From JBNAGF01 sp049801055 (GTDB lineage: Bacteria; Pseudomonadota; Alphaproteobacteria; Rhodobacterales; Rhodobacteraceae), in the NCBI RefSeq assembly GCF_049801055.1, contig NZ_JBNAGF010000005.1:186001-250000 (forward strand): 64,000 nucleotides of DNA, written 5' to 3'. A model generated the notes under the pieces. That model had not been told where the DNA came from, did no database searches, and was given only the letters and a program-made list of their open reading frames with translations. The translations under genes and the position numbers were made by a program. Positions within the stretch are counted from its first letter, which is position 1; each line of letters opens with the position of its first letter. Positions 9,086-17,851 of this stretch are shown here, piece by piece.

Positions 9086-10255
9086 ATGGGTATGATGAAA
9101 GTGAAAGGCCCCGACTTTCGTAAGGCTAGCCGGTTGGACGGGATCGAGCTGTCCGAGATCGTGCAGATCAGCGAGAGAGCCGCAGACCTAAAAGCCCAAG
9201 GCCGGGATGTGATCGCGCTGAGCACAGGCGAACCCGACTTTGCAACGCCGCCGCATGTGGTCGAAGCCGCGCACCGCGCCGCCCGGGAAGGTCAGACACG
9301 ATACCCGGCGACGGCGGGCATTTCGGCGCTCCGTTCCGTGATTGCTGCGGAGGCCGACGCGGACGCTGACAACGTGATCGTATCGACCGGTGCCAAACAG
9401 GTGTTGGCTGGGGCGTTCCTTGCCACCCTGAACCAGGGCGACGAAGTCATCATTCCCGCACCCTTCTGGACAAGCTATGCCGACATGGTTCGGCTGGCCG
9501 GTGGCGTGCCGGTTATCCTGAGATGCTCGGCTTGTCGTGGGTTCAAGCTGAGACCCGAACAGCTGGAGGCAGCGATTACACCCCGCAGCCGGTGGCTGCT
9601 TTTGAATTCGCCGTCCAATCCAACGGGGGCGGTCTATTCCCGCGATGAGTTGCGGGGATTGGGAAAGGTGTTGATGGACAACCCGCATGTCTGGGTCATC
9701 TCGGACGAGATCTATCAGCATCTTTCCTACGCACCGTTTGCCCCTTTTGCCCGGGCTGTGCCCGAGTTGGTCGACCGAACCCTGACCGTGAATGGTGTTT
9801 CGAAAGCCTACTCCATGACCGGATGGCGGATCGGCTGGGGCCTCGGCCCCCGCCCACTGATAAAGGCGATGGTGGCGGTTCAGGGTCAGATCACTTCTGG
9901 CGCTTGTTCCATCGCTCAGGCGGCTACGCTGGCTGCGGTCACAGGCCCACAGAAACTGCTGGCCGAGCGGCGTACCGTGCTTGGTCATCGACGGGATTTG
10001 GTGGTTGCGTCCCTGAACGCTGCGGGCCTTGAATGTGCGTGGCCGGACGGGGCGTTCTATGCTTTTCCACGCTGCCCCGAGCCAATGCCGGAAGACAGTG
10101 CGTTCTGCCAGCATTTGTTAGAAAGCGAGGGGGTCGCGCTGGTGCCAGGGCGGGCCTTTGGCATGCCGGGGCATTTGCGCCTTTCTTTCGCCTATGCAAC
10201 AGAAACACTTGAGCTGGGTTTGCAGCGGATTGCCCGCGCAGTAGCCGTGCTTTGA
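9086..10255 (+). CDS. Class I/II pyridoxal phosphate aminotransferase (aspartate aminotransferase-like)
   Basis: Fold-type I PLP enzyme of 389 residues. The expected blocks are present: STGEPDFATPPHV near residue 45, NSPSNPTGAVYSRDE near 175, DEIYQHLSY near 210, and VSKAYSMTGWRIGWG near 240, where the lysine of SKAYSMTG should carry the cofactor. It would interconvert an amino acid and its 2-oxo acid, feeding the E1 enzyme encoded next. Start at 9086 follows GGAAAG at 9071; two further ATG codons follow at 9092 and 9095. First gene of a three-gene operon divergent from a LysR regulator. Specificity cannot be read from sequence; aspartate, aromatic or branched-chain substrates are possible. 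Confidence 0.88.
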   Translation: MGMMKVKGPDFRKASRLDGIELSEIVQISERAADLKAQGRDVIALSTGEPDFATPPHVVEAAHRAAREGQTRYPATAGISALRSVIAAEADADADNVIVSTGAKQVLAGAFLATLNQGDEVIIPAPFWTSYADMVRLAGGVPVILRCSACRGFKLRPEQLEAAITPRSRWLLLNSPSNPTGAVYSRDELRGLGKVLMDNPHVWVISDEIYQHLSYAPFAPFARAVPELVDRTLTVNGVSKAYSMTGWRIGWGLGPRPLIKAMVAVQGQITSGACSIAQAATLAAVTGPQKLLAERRTVLGHRRDLVVASLNAAGLECAWPDGAFYAFPRCPEPMPEDSAFCQHLLESEGVALVPGRAFGMPGHLRLSFAYATETLELGLQRIARAVAVL

Positions 10256-10273
10256 CCGACGGAGATATGGGCC

Positions 10274-12475
10274 ATGGATCGCGCCGAAATCGTCCACCAG
10301 AATTTTCTGAGCCGTGTTGCCTCGGGTGACCTGCCCGCCGGTGCTCCGCCCCGCCCCGGATTGCGCCCGCATGAGGCGGTCTCCCTTTTTCATGCGCAGG
10401 TTCTCAGCCGGGCTCTGGATCGCACCAGTCGGGCGATGCAGGCGGCGGGACAGGGGTTTTATACCATCGGGTCGTCCGGCCACGAGGGAATGGCGGCCGT
10501 GGCTCGCGCCCTGCGCCCATCCGATATCGCATTTCTGCACTATCGGGACGCGGCATTTCAGATTGCCCGTTCCGATCAGGTGGCTGAGATCGAAGGGGGC
10601 CAGCAAATTGCCTGGGACATGCTGCTGAGTTTTGCCTGTTCAAGCGAGGATCCGACTTCCGGCGGGCGTCACAAGGTTCTCGGGTCAAAGGCGCTGATGA
10701 TCCCGCCGCAAACCTCGACCATTGCCAGCCATCTGCCCAAGGCGGTGGGAGCAGCCTATTCGATCGGCGCTGCACGGCGGCGCAGTCCCGAACACCGGCA
10801 ACTGCCTTTGGACGCAATCGCCATGTGTTCGTTCGGGGACGCGTCGGCCAACCACTCTACGGCGCAGGGTGCGATCAACACGGCGGGTTGGACCAGCATC
10901 CAGTCCACGCCGCTGCCCCTGCTCTTTGTCTGCGAGGACAACGGGATCGGCATTTCAACCAAAACGCCGAATGGCTGGATCCAGCTGTCGATGGAGCATC
11001 GCCCCGGGATCAAGTATTTCAAGGCCAACGGTCTCGACATGTTCGAGACATTCACGGTGGCAAGCGAGGCCGCCGACTATGTGCGAAACCGACGCAAGCC
11101 GGCCTTCCTGCATCTCGAAACAGTGCGCCTTTACGGGCATGCCGGAGCGGATGTGCCGACAACCTACCTTAGCAAAGCCGAAGTCGAAGCGGATGAGGGG
11201 AACGACCCCCTGCTGCATTCGGTGCGTCTGATGCAGGAAGCGGGCGCATTGGAACCGGCTGCTGCTCTGAAGGTCTATCAGGATACCTGTGCCCGCACTG
11301 AACGGATCGCGGCCGAGGCCGCAACCCGCCCCCATCTGGCAAGTGCCGACGAAGTTCGGGCAAGCCTCATCCCGCCAAAGCGCGACTGCAAGCCGACAAA
11401 CGGACCGGATGAAGAAACCCGCGCCGCGACGTTCGGAGCGGATTTGAAAGCAATGAAAGACCCGCAGCCGATGAACCGCCTGATCAACTGGGCGCTGACG
11501 GACCTGATGCTGGAGCATGGCGAAATCGTCTGCATGGGCGAGGATGTCGGCCGCAAGGGGGGCGTTTATGGTGTCACCCAGAAACTGCAATCCCGCTTTG
11601 GACCTGACCGGGTGATCGACACGCTGCTTGACGAGCAATCTATTCTGGGGCTGGCGATTGGTATGGGGCATAACGGTTTCGTGCCGATCCCAGAGATACA
11701 GTTCCTCGCCTACCTTCACAACGCGGAGGATCAAATTCGCGGCGAAGCGGCAACATTGCCGTTTTTCTCCAACGGCCAGTTCAGCAACCCAATGGTGCTC
11801 CGGATTGCCGGGCTCGGATATCAGAAGGGTTTCGGAGGTCATTTCCACAACGACAATTCCCTTGCCGTTCTTCGGGACATTCCCGGCGTGGTCATTGCCT
11901 GCCCTTCGACCGGTTCGGATGCCGCGCAGCTGCTGCGGGAGTGTGTCCGGCTGGCGCGCGAGGAGCAGCGCGTCGTGGTTTTTCTAGAGCCCATCGCGCT
12001 CTATCCGATGCGCGATCTGCACAAGGATCAGGATTCCGGCTGGATGACCACCTATCCATCGCTGGATCAGCGGATTGGATTGGGCGAGGTTGGTGTGCAC
12101 GGTGAGGGAACGGATCTGGCAATTGTCACCTACGGCAACGGACACTTTCTATCGAAACAGGCCTTGCCGGAACTACAGGCCGCTGGTCTGGGCACGCGGA
12201 TCGTCGACCTGCGCTGGCTGGCTCCGTTGCCGACAGAGGCGCTGTTGGCGGCCACTGAGGGATGCCGGCATGTCCTGATCGTGGATGAGTGCCGTCGCAC
12301 CGGAAGTCAGTCCGAAGCTCTGATGGCACTGTTTGCCGAACACTCGATGCACTCCACGGCACGTATCGCGGCGGAGGATTGTTTTATCGCCACAGGCCCG
12401 GCCTATGCGGTTCCGCTCCCGTCAAAGGATGGAATTGTTGCAGCGGCCCTTACTCTGTGCGGAGACGGATCATGA
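10274..12475 (+). CDS. 2-oxoacid dehydrogenase E1, fused alpha and beta chains (branched-chain type)
   Basis: A 733-residue thiamine diphosphate enzyme with E1 alpha (about residues 30-370) and E1 beta (about 395-733) in one chain. The ThDP signature begins GDASANHSTAQGAINTA and ends at CEDNGIGIS in the alpha half. The beta half has CMGEDVGRKGGVYGVT and PEIQFLAYLHNAEDQI, as in branched-chain E1 beta. It should decarboxylate a 2-oxo acid and normally passes the acyl group to a lipoyl E2. No E2, E3 or lipoyl domain is encoded nearby; instead the next gene is a FabD-like acyltransferase overlapping by four bases (ATGA). It may borrow an E2 from elsewhere or make a different product. Confidence 0.88.
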   Translation: MDRAEIVHQNFLSRVASGDLPAGAPPRPGLRPHEAVSLFHAQVLSRALDRTSRAMQAAGQGFYTIGSSGHEGMAAVARALRPSDIAFLHYRDAAFQIARSDQVAEIEGGQQIAWDMLLSFACSSEDPTSGGRHKVLGSKALMIPPQTSTIASHLPKAVGAAYSIGAARRRSPEHRQLPLDAIAMCSFGDASANHSTAQGAINTAGWTSIQSTPLPLLFVCEDNGIGISTKTPNGWIQLSMEHRPGIKYFKANGLDMFETFTVASEAADYVRNRRKPAFLHLETVRLYGHAGADVPTTYLSKAEVEADEGNDPLLHSVRLMQEAGALEPAAALKVYQDTCARTERIAAEAATRPHLASADEVRASLIPPKRDCKPTNGPDEETRAATFGADLKAMKDPQPMNRLINWALTDLMLEHGEIVCMGEDVGRKGGVYGVTQKLQSRFGPDRVIDTLLDEQSILGLAIGMGHNGFVPIPEIQFLAYLHNAEDQIRGEAATLPFFSNGQFSNPMVLRIAGLGYQKGFGGHFHNDNSLAVLRDIPGVVIACPSTGSDAAQLLRECVRLAREEQRVVVFLEPIALYPMRDLHKDQDSGWMTTYPSLDQRIGLGEVGVHGEGTDLAIVTYGNGHFLSKQALPELQAAGLGTRIVDLRWLAPLPTEALLAATEGCRHVLIVDECRRTGSQSEALMALFAEHSMHSTARIAAEDCFIATGPAYAVPLPSKDGIVAAALTLCGDGS

Positions 12476-13509
12476 CCCGTACTGCCGTCGTGATCTGCCC
12501 CGGGCGAGGGACTTACAACAAGCCTGAGTTGGGGTATCTGCATCGCAACCATGAGGATCAACTTGAGTTGTTCCGCCGTTTCGACGCCATCCGGACCGAA
12601 ACGGGGCAGGAGGGAGTGACCTCTTTGGACGCGTCCGCGCGTTTTTCGGTGTCCAAGTATTCGCGCGGTGATATTGCTTCGCCGCTGATCTATGCGGCTT
12701 CGCTGGCCGATGTCCGGGCGTTGGCAAGTGATATCGAAGTGGTGGCGGTCACCGGAAACTCGATGGGCTGGTACAGTGCTCTGGCTGCAGCAGGCGCACT
12801 CGGTCCAGAAGACGGGTTCAAAGTCGTCAACACCATGGGAACGCTGATGCAGGAGAACCTGATTGGCGGGCAACTGGTCTATCCGTTCATCGGAGAGGAT
12901 TGGGCCGATGCACCGGCGCGCAAGGCGGAGTTGTTGGCGGAAATGGCCCGGATCAACTCGATTGACGGGCAGGATCTGGCGCTTTCGATTGATCTTGGGG
13001 GAATGTTGGTACTGGCCGGAAACGAAGCCGGGCTGAGCGCCTTTGAGGCTTCTCAGCCGGTGGTGCAAGAGCGTTTCCCGATGCGATTGGCAAATCATGC
13101 CGCCTTTCACACCAGCTTGCAGGCGCCTGTGGCGTCCATGGGCCGGGCCCGTCTGGGGCAGGAGATGTTCCAGCAGCCGGGCGTGCCGATGATCGATGGC
13201 CGGGGCAAGATCTGGTGGCCGGGGGCCTGTGATCTTGGCGGACTTCGGGACTACACGTTTGGACATCAGGTGACGGAAACTTATGATTTCACACAAGCGG
13301 TTCAGACCGTTGCGCGGGAATTCGCACCTGATCTCTTCATTGTCACCGGTCCCGGAGCAACGCTTGGCGGCGCCGTGGCCCAGTCGCTTTGCCTCGCCGG
13401 ATGGCTGGGACTTACACAAAAGACCGAGTTTCAACGCCGGCAGAATGCCGAGCCTTTTCTCATCTCCATGGGGCGCCCGGAACAGAGGAGAATTGTCGTA
13501 GCGCAATAG
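12472..13509 (+). CDS. FabD-like acyltransferase (ACP S-malonyltransferase family) with altered acyl-binding residue
   Basis: A 345-residue protein of the malonyl-CoA:ACP transacylase fold. The nucleophile elbow is GNSMGW with Ser97, where E. coli FabD has GHSLG with Ser92, and a histidine in AAFHTSL (about His213) matches the catalytic histidine. Exactly 25 residues after the serine, where FabD has Arg117 in RGxxMQ to hold the malonyl carboxylate, this protein has Met122 in TMGTLMQ. Loss of that arginine suggests transfer of an uncharged acyl group rather than malonyl. The ATG overlaps the E1 stop (ATGA), so the two are probably translationally coupled. The product may accept the acyl group derived from the E1 reaction; this is inference. 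Confidence 0.8.
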   Translation: MTRTAVVICPGRGTYNKPELGYLHRNHEDQLELFRRFDAIRTETGQEGVTSLDASARFSVSKYSRGDIASPLIYAASLADVRALASDIEVVAVTGNSMGWYSALAAAGALGPEDGFKVVNTMGTLMQENLIGGQLVYPFIGEDWADAPARKAELLAEMARINSIDGQDLALSIDLGGMLVLAGNEAGLSAFEASQPVVQERFPMRLANHAAFHTSLQAPVASMGRARLGQEMFQQPGVPMIDGRGKIWWPGACDLGGLRDYTFGHQVTETYDFTQAVQTVAREFAPDLFIVTGPGATLGGAVAQSLCLAGWLGLTQKTEFQRRQNAEPFLISMGRPEQRRIVVAQ

Positions 13510-13701
13510 CTGGTTCGCCGGGCCGCTGGAGGAGATGGCACTTTTTCTTTCGGGTTTCTTGCAAACGACACAGGGCCGACTGTTCGCGACATGACCTTGC
13601 GAAATTCGTGTCACCTGTGCATGGACGGAGGCTTTGGGCTGGTCTAACGTCGCTGGCAATTCCCAACGGGTAAACCTGATCAACAGGTGTGAGGTAGATC
13701 A

Positions 13702-14583
13702 ATGCAATACCATAGCCCCGCCAGTTTCGCCGAAGCCTCGGCGCTGGCCGCAGACGCAACGGGCGTGACCCGTTTCTTGGCTGGTGGCACCGATGTGCTC
13801 GTTCAGCTGCGCGCAGATATCGTAACCCCCGACACGGTCATCGACATCAAGAAGATCGACGGCGTACACGATATCGCCCGCAATTCTGATGGAAGCTGGA
13901 CAATCGGTGTGGCCTCCTCTGGTGCCGAGATGAGCGAACAGGCAGATCTGGTTCGTGACTGGCCCGGTCTGGTTGAGGCGATGGATCTGATCGGCTCGAC
14001 TCAGGTACAGGGTCGGGCAACGCTGGCCGGTAACCTGTGTAACGCTTCTCCGGCTGCTGACTCGGTGCCCGCAATGGTTGCCGCCGGCGTCACCGTTTCG
14101 GTGACCGGCCCGAACGGAACGCGCGAGCTTGCGGTGGAGCAGGTGCCGACAGGTCCCGGTCGAACATCGCTGGCCAAGGGTGAGGTGCTTTCGGCTGTTC
14201 ATGTGCCCGCCCGTGGTGAAAACGCCGGGGATGCCTATCTGCGGTTCATTCCGCGCACCGAGATGGACATTGCCGTTGTCGGATGTGCAGTGAACCTCAA
14301 GTTGGATGGCGATGTCATCACTGAGGCCCGCGTTTCGCTCGGTGCGGTCGCGCCAACCGTGCTGCTGGTAGAGGATTGCGCCAAGGCCATCGTCGGCACG
14401 ACGCTGGACGATGCCGCTCTGGATGCGCTGGCGGCTGCGGCCTCGGCGGCCTGCAGCCCGATTGACGACAAGCGTGGAACCATCGCGTTCCGCACCGAAG
14501 TTGCTGGGGTGCTGGCCAAGCGCACCGCCAAGATTGCCTATGCCCGTGCCAAGGGTGAGATCATCGAAGGACATCACGGATGA
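13702..14583 (+). CDS. Molybdenum hydroxylase FAD subunit (CoxM / xanthine dehydrogenase family M subunit)
   Basis: FAD-binding medium subunit (293 residues) of a xanthine oxidase-family hydroxylase. The FAD motifs AGGTDVLVQLR near residue 30 and RATLAGNLCNASPAADS near 110 are clear, and the C-terminal CO dehydrogenase flavoprotein domain follows. It passes electrons from the iron-sulfur subunit to an external acceptor. First gene of an overlapping operon (four-base overlap with the next gene), preceded by GAGG shortly before the ATG. Its partners encoded at 14580 and 15059 complete the enzyme. Confidence 0.9.
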   Translation: MQYHSPASFAEASALAADATGVTRFLAGGTDVLVQLRADIVTPDTVIDIKKIDGVHDIARNSDGSWTIGVASSGAEMSEQADLVRDWPGLVEAMDLIGSTQVQGRATLAGNLCNASPAADSVPAMVAAGVTVSVTGPNGTRELAVEQVPTGPGRTSLAKGEVLSAVHVPARGENAGDAYLRFIPRTEMDIAVVGCAVNLKLDGDVITEARVSLGAVAPTVLLVEDCAKAIVGTTLDDAALDALAAAASAACSPIDDKRGTIAFRTEVAGVLAKRTAKIAYARAKGEIIEGHHG

Positions 14584-15059
14584 GCAAGATACACGTTTCC
14601 ACAACCGTCAATGGTGATGCGGTCGAGTTTCTCTGCGATCCGCGCGAAACACTGCTTGATTGCCTCCGTGACAAACTCGACCTGACTGGCGCCAAAGAGG
14701 GATGTGGCACCGGTGACTGTGGCGCATGTTCGGTTACGCTCGACGGGCGGCTGGTGTGCTCGTGCCTTGTTCTCGGTGTCGAGGCCGAAGGCAAGGATGT
14801 CGGCACTGTCGAAGGCATCGCCGATGGGGACGCTTTGCATCCGCTGCAAAAGAAATTCATTGAGTATGCGGCTCTGCAATGCGGGATCTGCACGCCGGGT
14901 ATCCTTGTAGCGGCCAAGTCGCTGCTGGAAAGGAATCCTGATCCGACCGAAGAGGAAGTCCGGTTCTGGCTGGCAGGCAATCTTTGCCGCTGCACCGGGT
15001 ATGACAAGATCATTCGCGCGGTGATGGATACTGCGGCCGAAATGCGGGAGGCTGTCTGA
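14580..15059 (+). CDS. Molybdenum hydroxylase [2Fe-2S] subunit (CoxS type)
   Basis: Small iron-sulfur subunit of 159 residues with two [2Fe-2S] domains. The N-terminal plant-type cluster has GCGTGDCGACSVTLDG and a fourth cysteine in LVCSC; the C-terminal helical domain carries CGICTPG near residue 102 and CRCTGYDKI near 140. It links the molybdenum centre of the large subunit to the FAD of the medium subunit. It overlaps its upstream neighbour by four bases and the downstream gene by one. Not a stand-alone ferredoxin, because both signature domains are present. Confidence 0.92.
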   Translation: MSKIHVSTTVNGDAVEFLCDPRETLLDCLRDKLDLTGAKEGCGTGDCGACSVTLDGRLVCSCLVLGVEAEGKDVGTVEGIADGDALHPLQKKFIEYAALQCGICTPGILVAAKSLLERNPDPTEEEVRFWLAGNLCRCTGYDKIIRAVMDTAAEMREAV

Positions 15060-17317
15060 TGGCTCTGGACGATCGTAAATCCGACTTCAAATTTGTAGGA
15101 ACCCGCCCCGACCGCCCCGATGGGCTCGACAAGGTCACAGGTCGGGCCAAATTCGGCGCCGATGCACAGGCACCCGGTATGCTGCATGGCGCAGTTCTGC
15201 GATCGCCGCATGCCCATGCGCGGATCGTTCGGATCGACACCTCGAAAGCAGAGGCACTGAAGGACGTCAAAGCGGTGGTTACCCGTGCCGATTTCTCGAA
15301 AGATCTTGCCTTTGAAGCCGGGTTGAAGGGAGAGTTCTGGAATGTGCTCGAAAACGTCATGGCCGGAGAGAAGGCCTTGTATGACGGGCACGCCGTAGCG
15401 GCCGTAGCAGCGACATCAGCTCTGGCAGCACGGGATGCTCTGAAACTGATCGAGGTCGAGTATGAGGTGCTGCCCCACGTCACCGACGTAGACAAAGCGA
15501 TGCAGGATGGCGCGCCTATCATCCGCGAGGGAACGGCCGATCATTCGGTGCCCGAAGGCCTGCACCCCAATGTCGTTCGTTATCACGAAAGCGGGCACGG
15601 TGATGTCGAAGCCGGGTTTGCCGAAGCCGATCTGGTGATCGAGGATCACTTTGAAACCGAGGCCACGCATCAGGGATATATCGAACCGCATGCTTGCCTT
15701 GCCTCGATGGGGAATGACGGCAAAGGTGAGCTCTGGTGTTGCACACAAGGTCACTGGATCGTGCAGAAAACCTGTGCTGCACTGCTGGGTATGGAGACCG
15801 CACAGTTGCGGGTGACCGCCTCGGAAATCGGCGGCGGATTTGGCGGCAAGACCACAGTTTTCATCGAACCTGTGGCACTGGCGCTGTCGCGCAAGGCCAA
15901 TCGCCCGGTCAAACTGGTTATGAGCCGGTCCGAGGTGTTCCGCTCGACCGGGCCAACGTCTTCGGCATCGATGGACGTAAAGATCGGCATGAAAAAGGAC
16001 GGCACCATTACTGCTGCCGAAGGCACCTTCCGGCTGCAGGGGGGGGCGTTTCCCGGCGCCCCGTGTGAATTCACTGCGATGTGCGCTTTTGCGCCCTACA
16101 ACCTGACAAACGTGCGGCAGGTGGGCTATGACGTTTTGGCGAACCGCCCGAAACAGGCAGCTTACCGGGCACCGGGCGCCCCGATGGGGGCTTTTGCCGT
16201 GGAATCGGTCATAGACGAGCTGTGCAACCAACTGGGCCTCGATCCGGTCGAGGTGCGTCTGAAAAATGCGGCCCACGAAGGCAGCAAGGCCAGCTACGGC
16301 CCTCGCTACGATCGGATCGGCCTTGTTGAAACTCTCGAAGCGGCAAAGGCGCACCCGCACTATTCGGCTCCGCTGAAGCCAGGGCAGGGACGCGGGATCT
16401 CCTGCGGGTTCTGGTTCAACCACGGAGGCGAAACCTCGGTATCGCTGGCGTTGAGCGAGGACGGTTCGGCGAACCTGATGGTGGGGACGCCGGATATCGG
16501 TGGATCCAGGGCGTCCATGGCGCTGATGGCGGCCGAAGTTCTGGGCATTCCCTATGAGAATATCCGGGTGACCGTCGCGGATACCGCGACGCTCGGCTAC
16601 AACGACGTAAGCCACGGATCGCGGGTGACATATGCCAGCGGTCTGGCGACCATCAAGGCCGCCCGTCATGCTGTCGGGCAATTGTGCCAACGGGCAGCAG
16701 TCAAGTGGGGAATTCCTGAGGAAGCTGTGAAGTGGGAAGACGGATGCGCGGTGCCTTCAGGTCCGAACGCAGGCGATTTCGACCCGCTTCCTCTGGCCGA
16801 GATTACCCGGAAGATGGGGAGCACCGGCGGACCAATATCCGGCCATTTTGAGGCGACCCCCGATGGTGCTGGCGTTTCGTTCGGCACGCATATTGTTGAT
16901 GCCGAAGTTGATCCGGAAACCGGCAAAACCTCGGTGACCCGTTACACGGTCATTCAGGACGCCGGGAAGGCAATCCACCCGACCTATGTGGAAGGTCAGT
17001 ATCAGGGCGGCGCCGCACAGGGTATCGGATGGGCGCTGAACGAGGAATATATCTATGGCGACGACGGTTGCCTGCAAAACGCGGTGTTTCTCGATTATCG
17101 AATTCCGGTGGCCAGCGATCTGCCGATGATCGACACGGTGATTGTCGAGGTGCCAAACCCGGGTCACCCCTTTGGTGTGCGCGGGGTCGGGGAAACCGGG
17201 ATTGTGCCGCCCTTGGCTGCAATCGCCAACGCGGTGTCGAACGCGGCAGGTGTCCGGATGCGCCGCCTTCCGATGTCGCCGCCACGTATTCTGGCTGCTC
17301 TCAAAGGCGATGGTTGA
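15059..17317 (+). CDS. Molybdenum hydroxylase molybdopterin-binding large subunit (CoxL-like)
   Basis: Catalytic subunit (752 residues) of the xanthine oxidase/CO dehydrogenase superfamily. It contains GGGFGGKT near residue 265, the cofactor-contact block AYRAPGAPMGAFAVES near 370, and GVRGVGETGIVPPLAA near 715, whose glutamate is the conserved catalytic base. The active-site loop is neither AYRCSFR of true CO dehydrogenase (form I) nor AYRGAGR (form II), so the enzyme probably hydroxylates an aldehyde, N-heterocycle or aromatic CoA ester. Substrate unknown. The gene overlaps the iron-sulfur gene by one base and the MoaD-like gene by eight. Confidence 0.9.
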   Translation: MALDDRKSDFKFVGTRPDRPDGLDKVTGRAKFGADAQAPGMLHGAVLRSPHAHARIVRIDTSKAEALKDVKAVVTRADFSKDLAFEAGLKGEFWNVLENVMAGEKALYDGHAVAAVAATSALAARDALKLIEVEYEVLPHVTDVDKAMQDGAPIIREGTADHSVPEGLHPNVVRYHESGHGDVEAGFAEADLVIEDHFETEATHQGYIEPHACLASMGNDGKGELWCCTQGHWIVQKTCAALLGMETAQLRVTASEIGGGFGGKTTVFIEPVALALSRKANRPVKLVMSRSEVFRSTGPTSSASMDVKIGMKKDGTITAAEGTFRLQGGAFPGAPCEFTAMCAFAPYNLTNVRQVGYDVLANRPKQAAYRAPGAPMGAFAVESVIDELCNQLGLDPVEVRLKNAAHEGSKASYGPRYDRIGLVETLEAAKAHPHYSAPLKPGQGRGISCGFWFNHGGETSVSLALSEDGSANLMVGTPDIGGSRASMALMAAEVLGIPYENIRVTVADTATLGYNDVSHGSRVTYASGLATIKAARHAVGQLCQRAAVKWGIPEEAVKWEDGCAVPSGPNAGDFDPLPLAEITRKMGSTGGPISGHFEATPDGAGVSFGTHIVDAEVDPETGKTSVTRYTVIQDAGKAIHPTYVEGQYQGGAAQGIGWALNEEYIYGDDGCLQNAVFLDYRIPVASDLPMIDTVIVEVPNPGHPFGVRGVGETGIVPPLAAIANAVSNAAGVRMRRLPMSPPRILAALKGDG

Positions 17318-17555
17318 GGTTCATCTCTGGTCTGGCCTCCGGTCTCTGATCGGGGGCAGGGAAACGGTGGAGGTCGAAGCCACCACCGTGGGTGAGGTCC
17401 TGCAGGCTTTGGTCCGCGTGCACCCGCAACTGCAGGAGCCCATCGACGCGGGCGTGTCCGTGGCGGTGGATGGTCGGGTTATCGCCAGTGACCTGACGGC
17501 CCCGGTCGGTCCCGACAGCGAGGTCTATCTCATGCAGCGTCTTCGGGGCGGGTAG
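17310..17555 (+). CDS. MoaD/ThiS family small sulfur-carrier protein
   Basis: An 81-residue beta-grasp protein ending in RLRGG. The C-terminal diglycine is the feature adenylated and thiocarboxylated in MoaD and ThiS. The start ATG lies eight bases inside the end of the large-subunit gene, so it is translated with the hydroxylase. MoaD supplies sulfur for molybdopterin, which the hydroxylase needs, so a dedicated MoaD-like carrier makes sense; delivery of sulfur to another factor is also possible. The frame is open upstream within the neighbouring gene, but only the ATG at 17310 gives a MoaD-like N-terminus. Confidence 0.75.
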   Translation: MVEVHLWSGLRSLIGGRETVEVEATTVGEVLQALVRVHPQLQEPIDAGVSVAVDGRVIASDLTAPVGPDSEVYLMQRLRGG

Positions 17556-17851
17556 ATCCCGACGAGGCAGAGTTTCAAAGCCCCGGCGAAATTTGAGCAA
17601 GTGTAGGACGCTAGGGATTCGGAACGCAATTCGGGCCCCATTTACCCAACCCGCGTCAATTTGCTCGGCAATTCGGGGTGGCTCGAGAATTGATCCTTCG
17701 GCTCTGGTGATTTACAGGAACGCTGTCCGCTTGAGTCGCCGGAATCGTGACCAGATGTTTCAGATGGCGGGCATGTCACACGGGATAGGACTGTCGCGTA
17801 GCTGCACAGGGTCACAACAGGCTTCCAGGAATAAAAAAAGGTAGGAATGAA

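Noticed and set aside
12472..13509. Ordinary malonyl-CoA:ACP transacylase (fabD)
   Set aside because: The malonate-binding arginine position is methionine and no fatty acid synthesis genes are adjacent.
15059..17317. True aerobic CO dehydrogenase large subunit
   Set aside because: The active-site loop lacks AYRCSFR and AYRGAGR; it reads AYRAPGAP.
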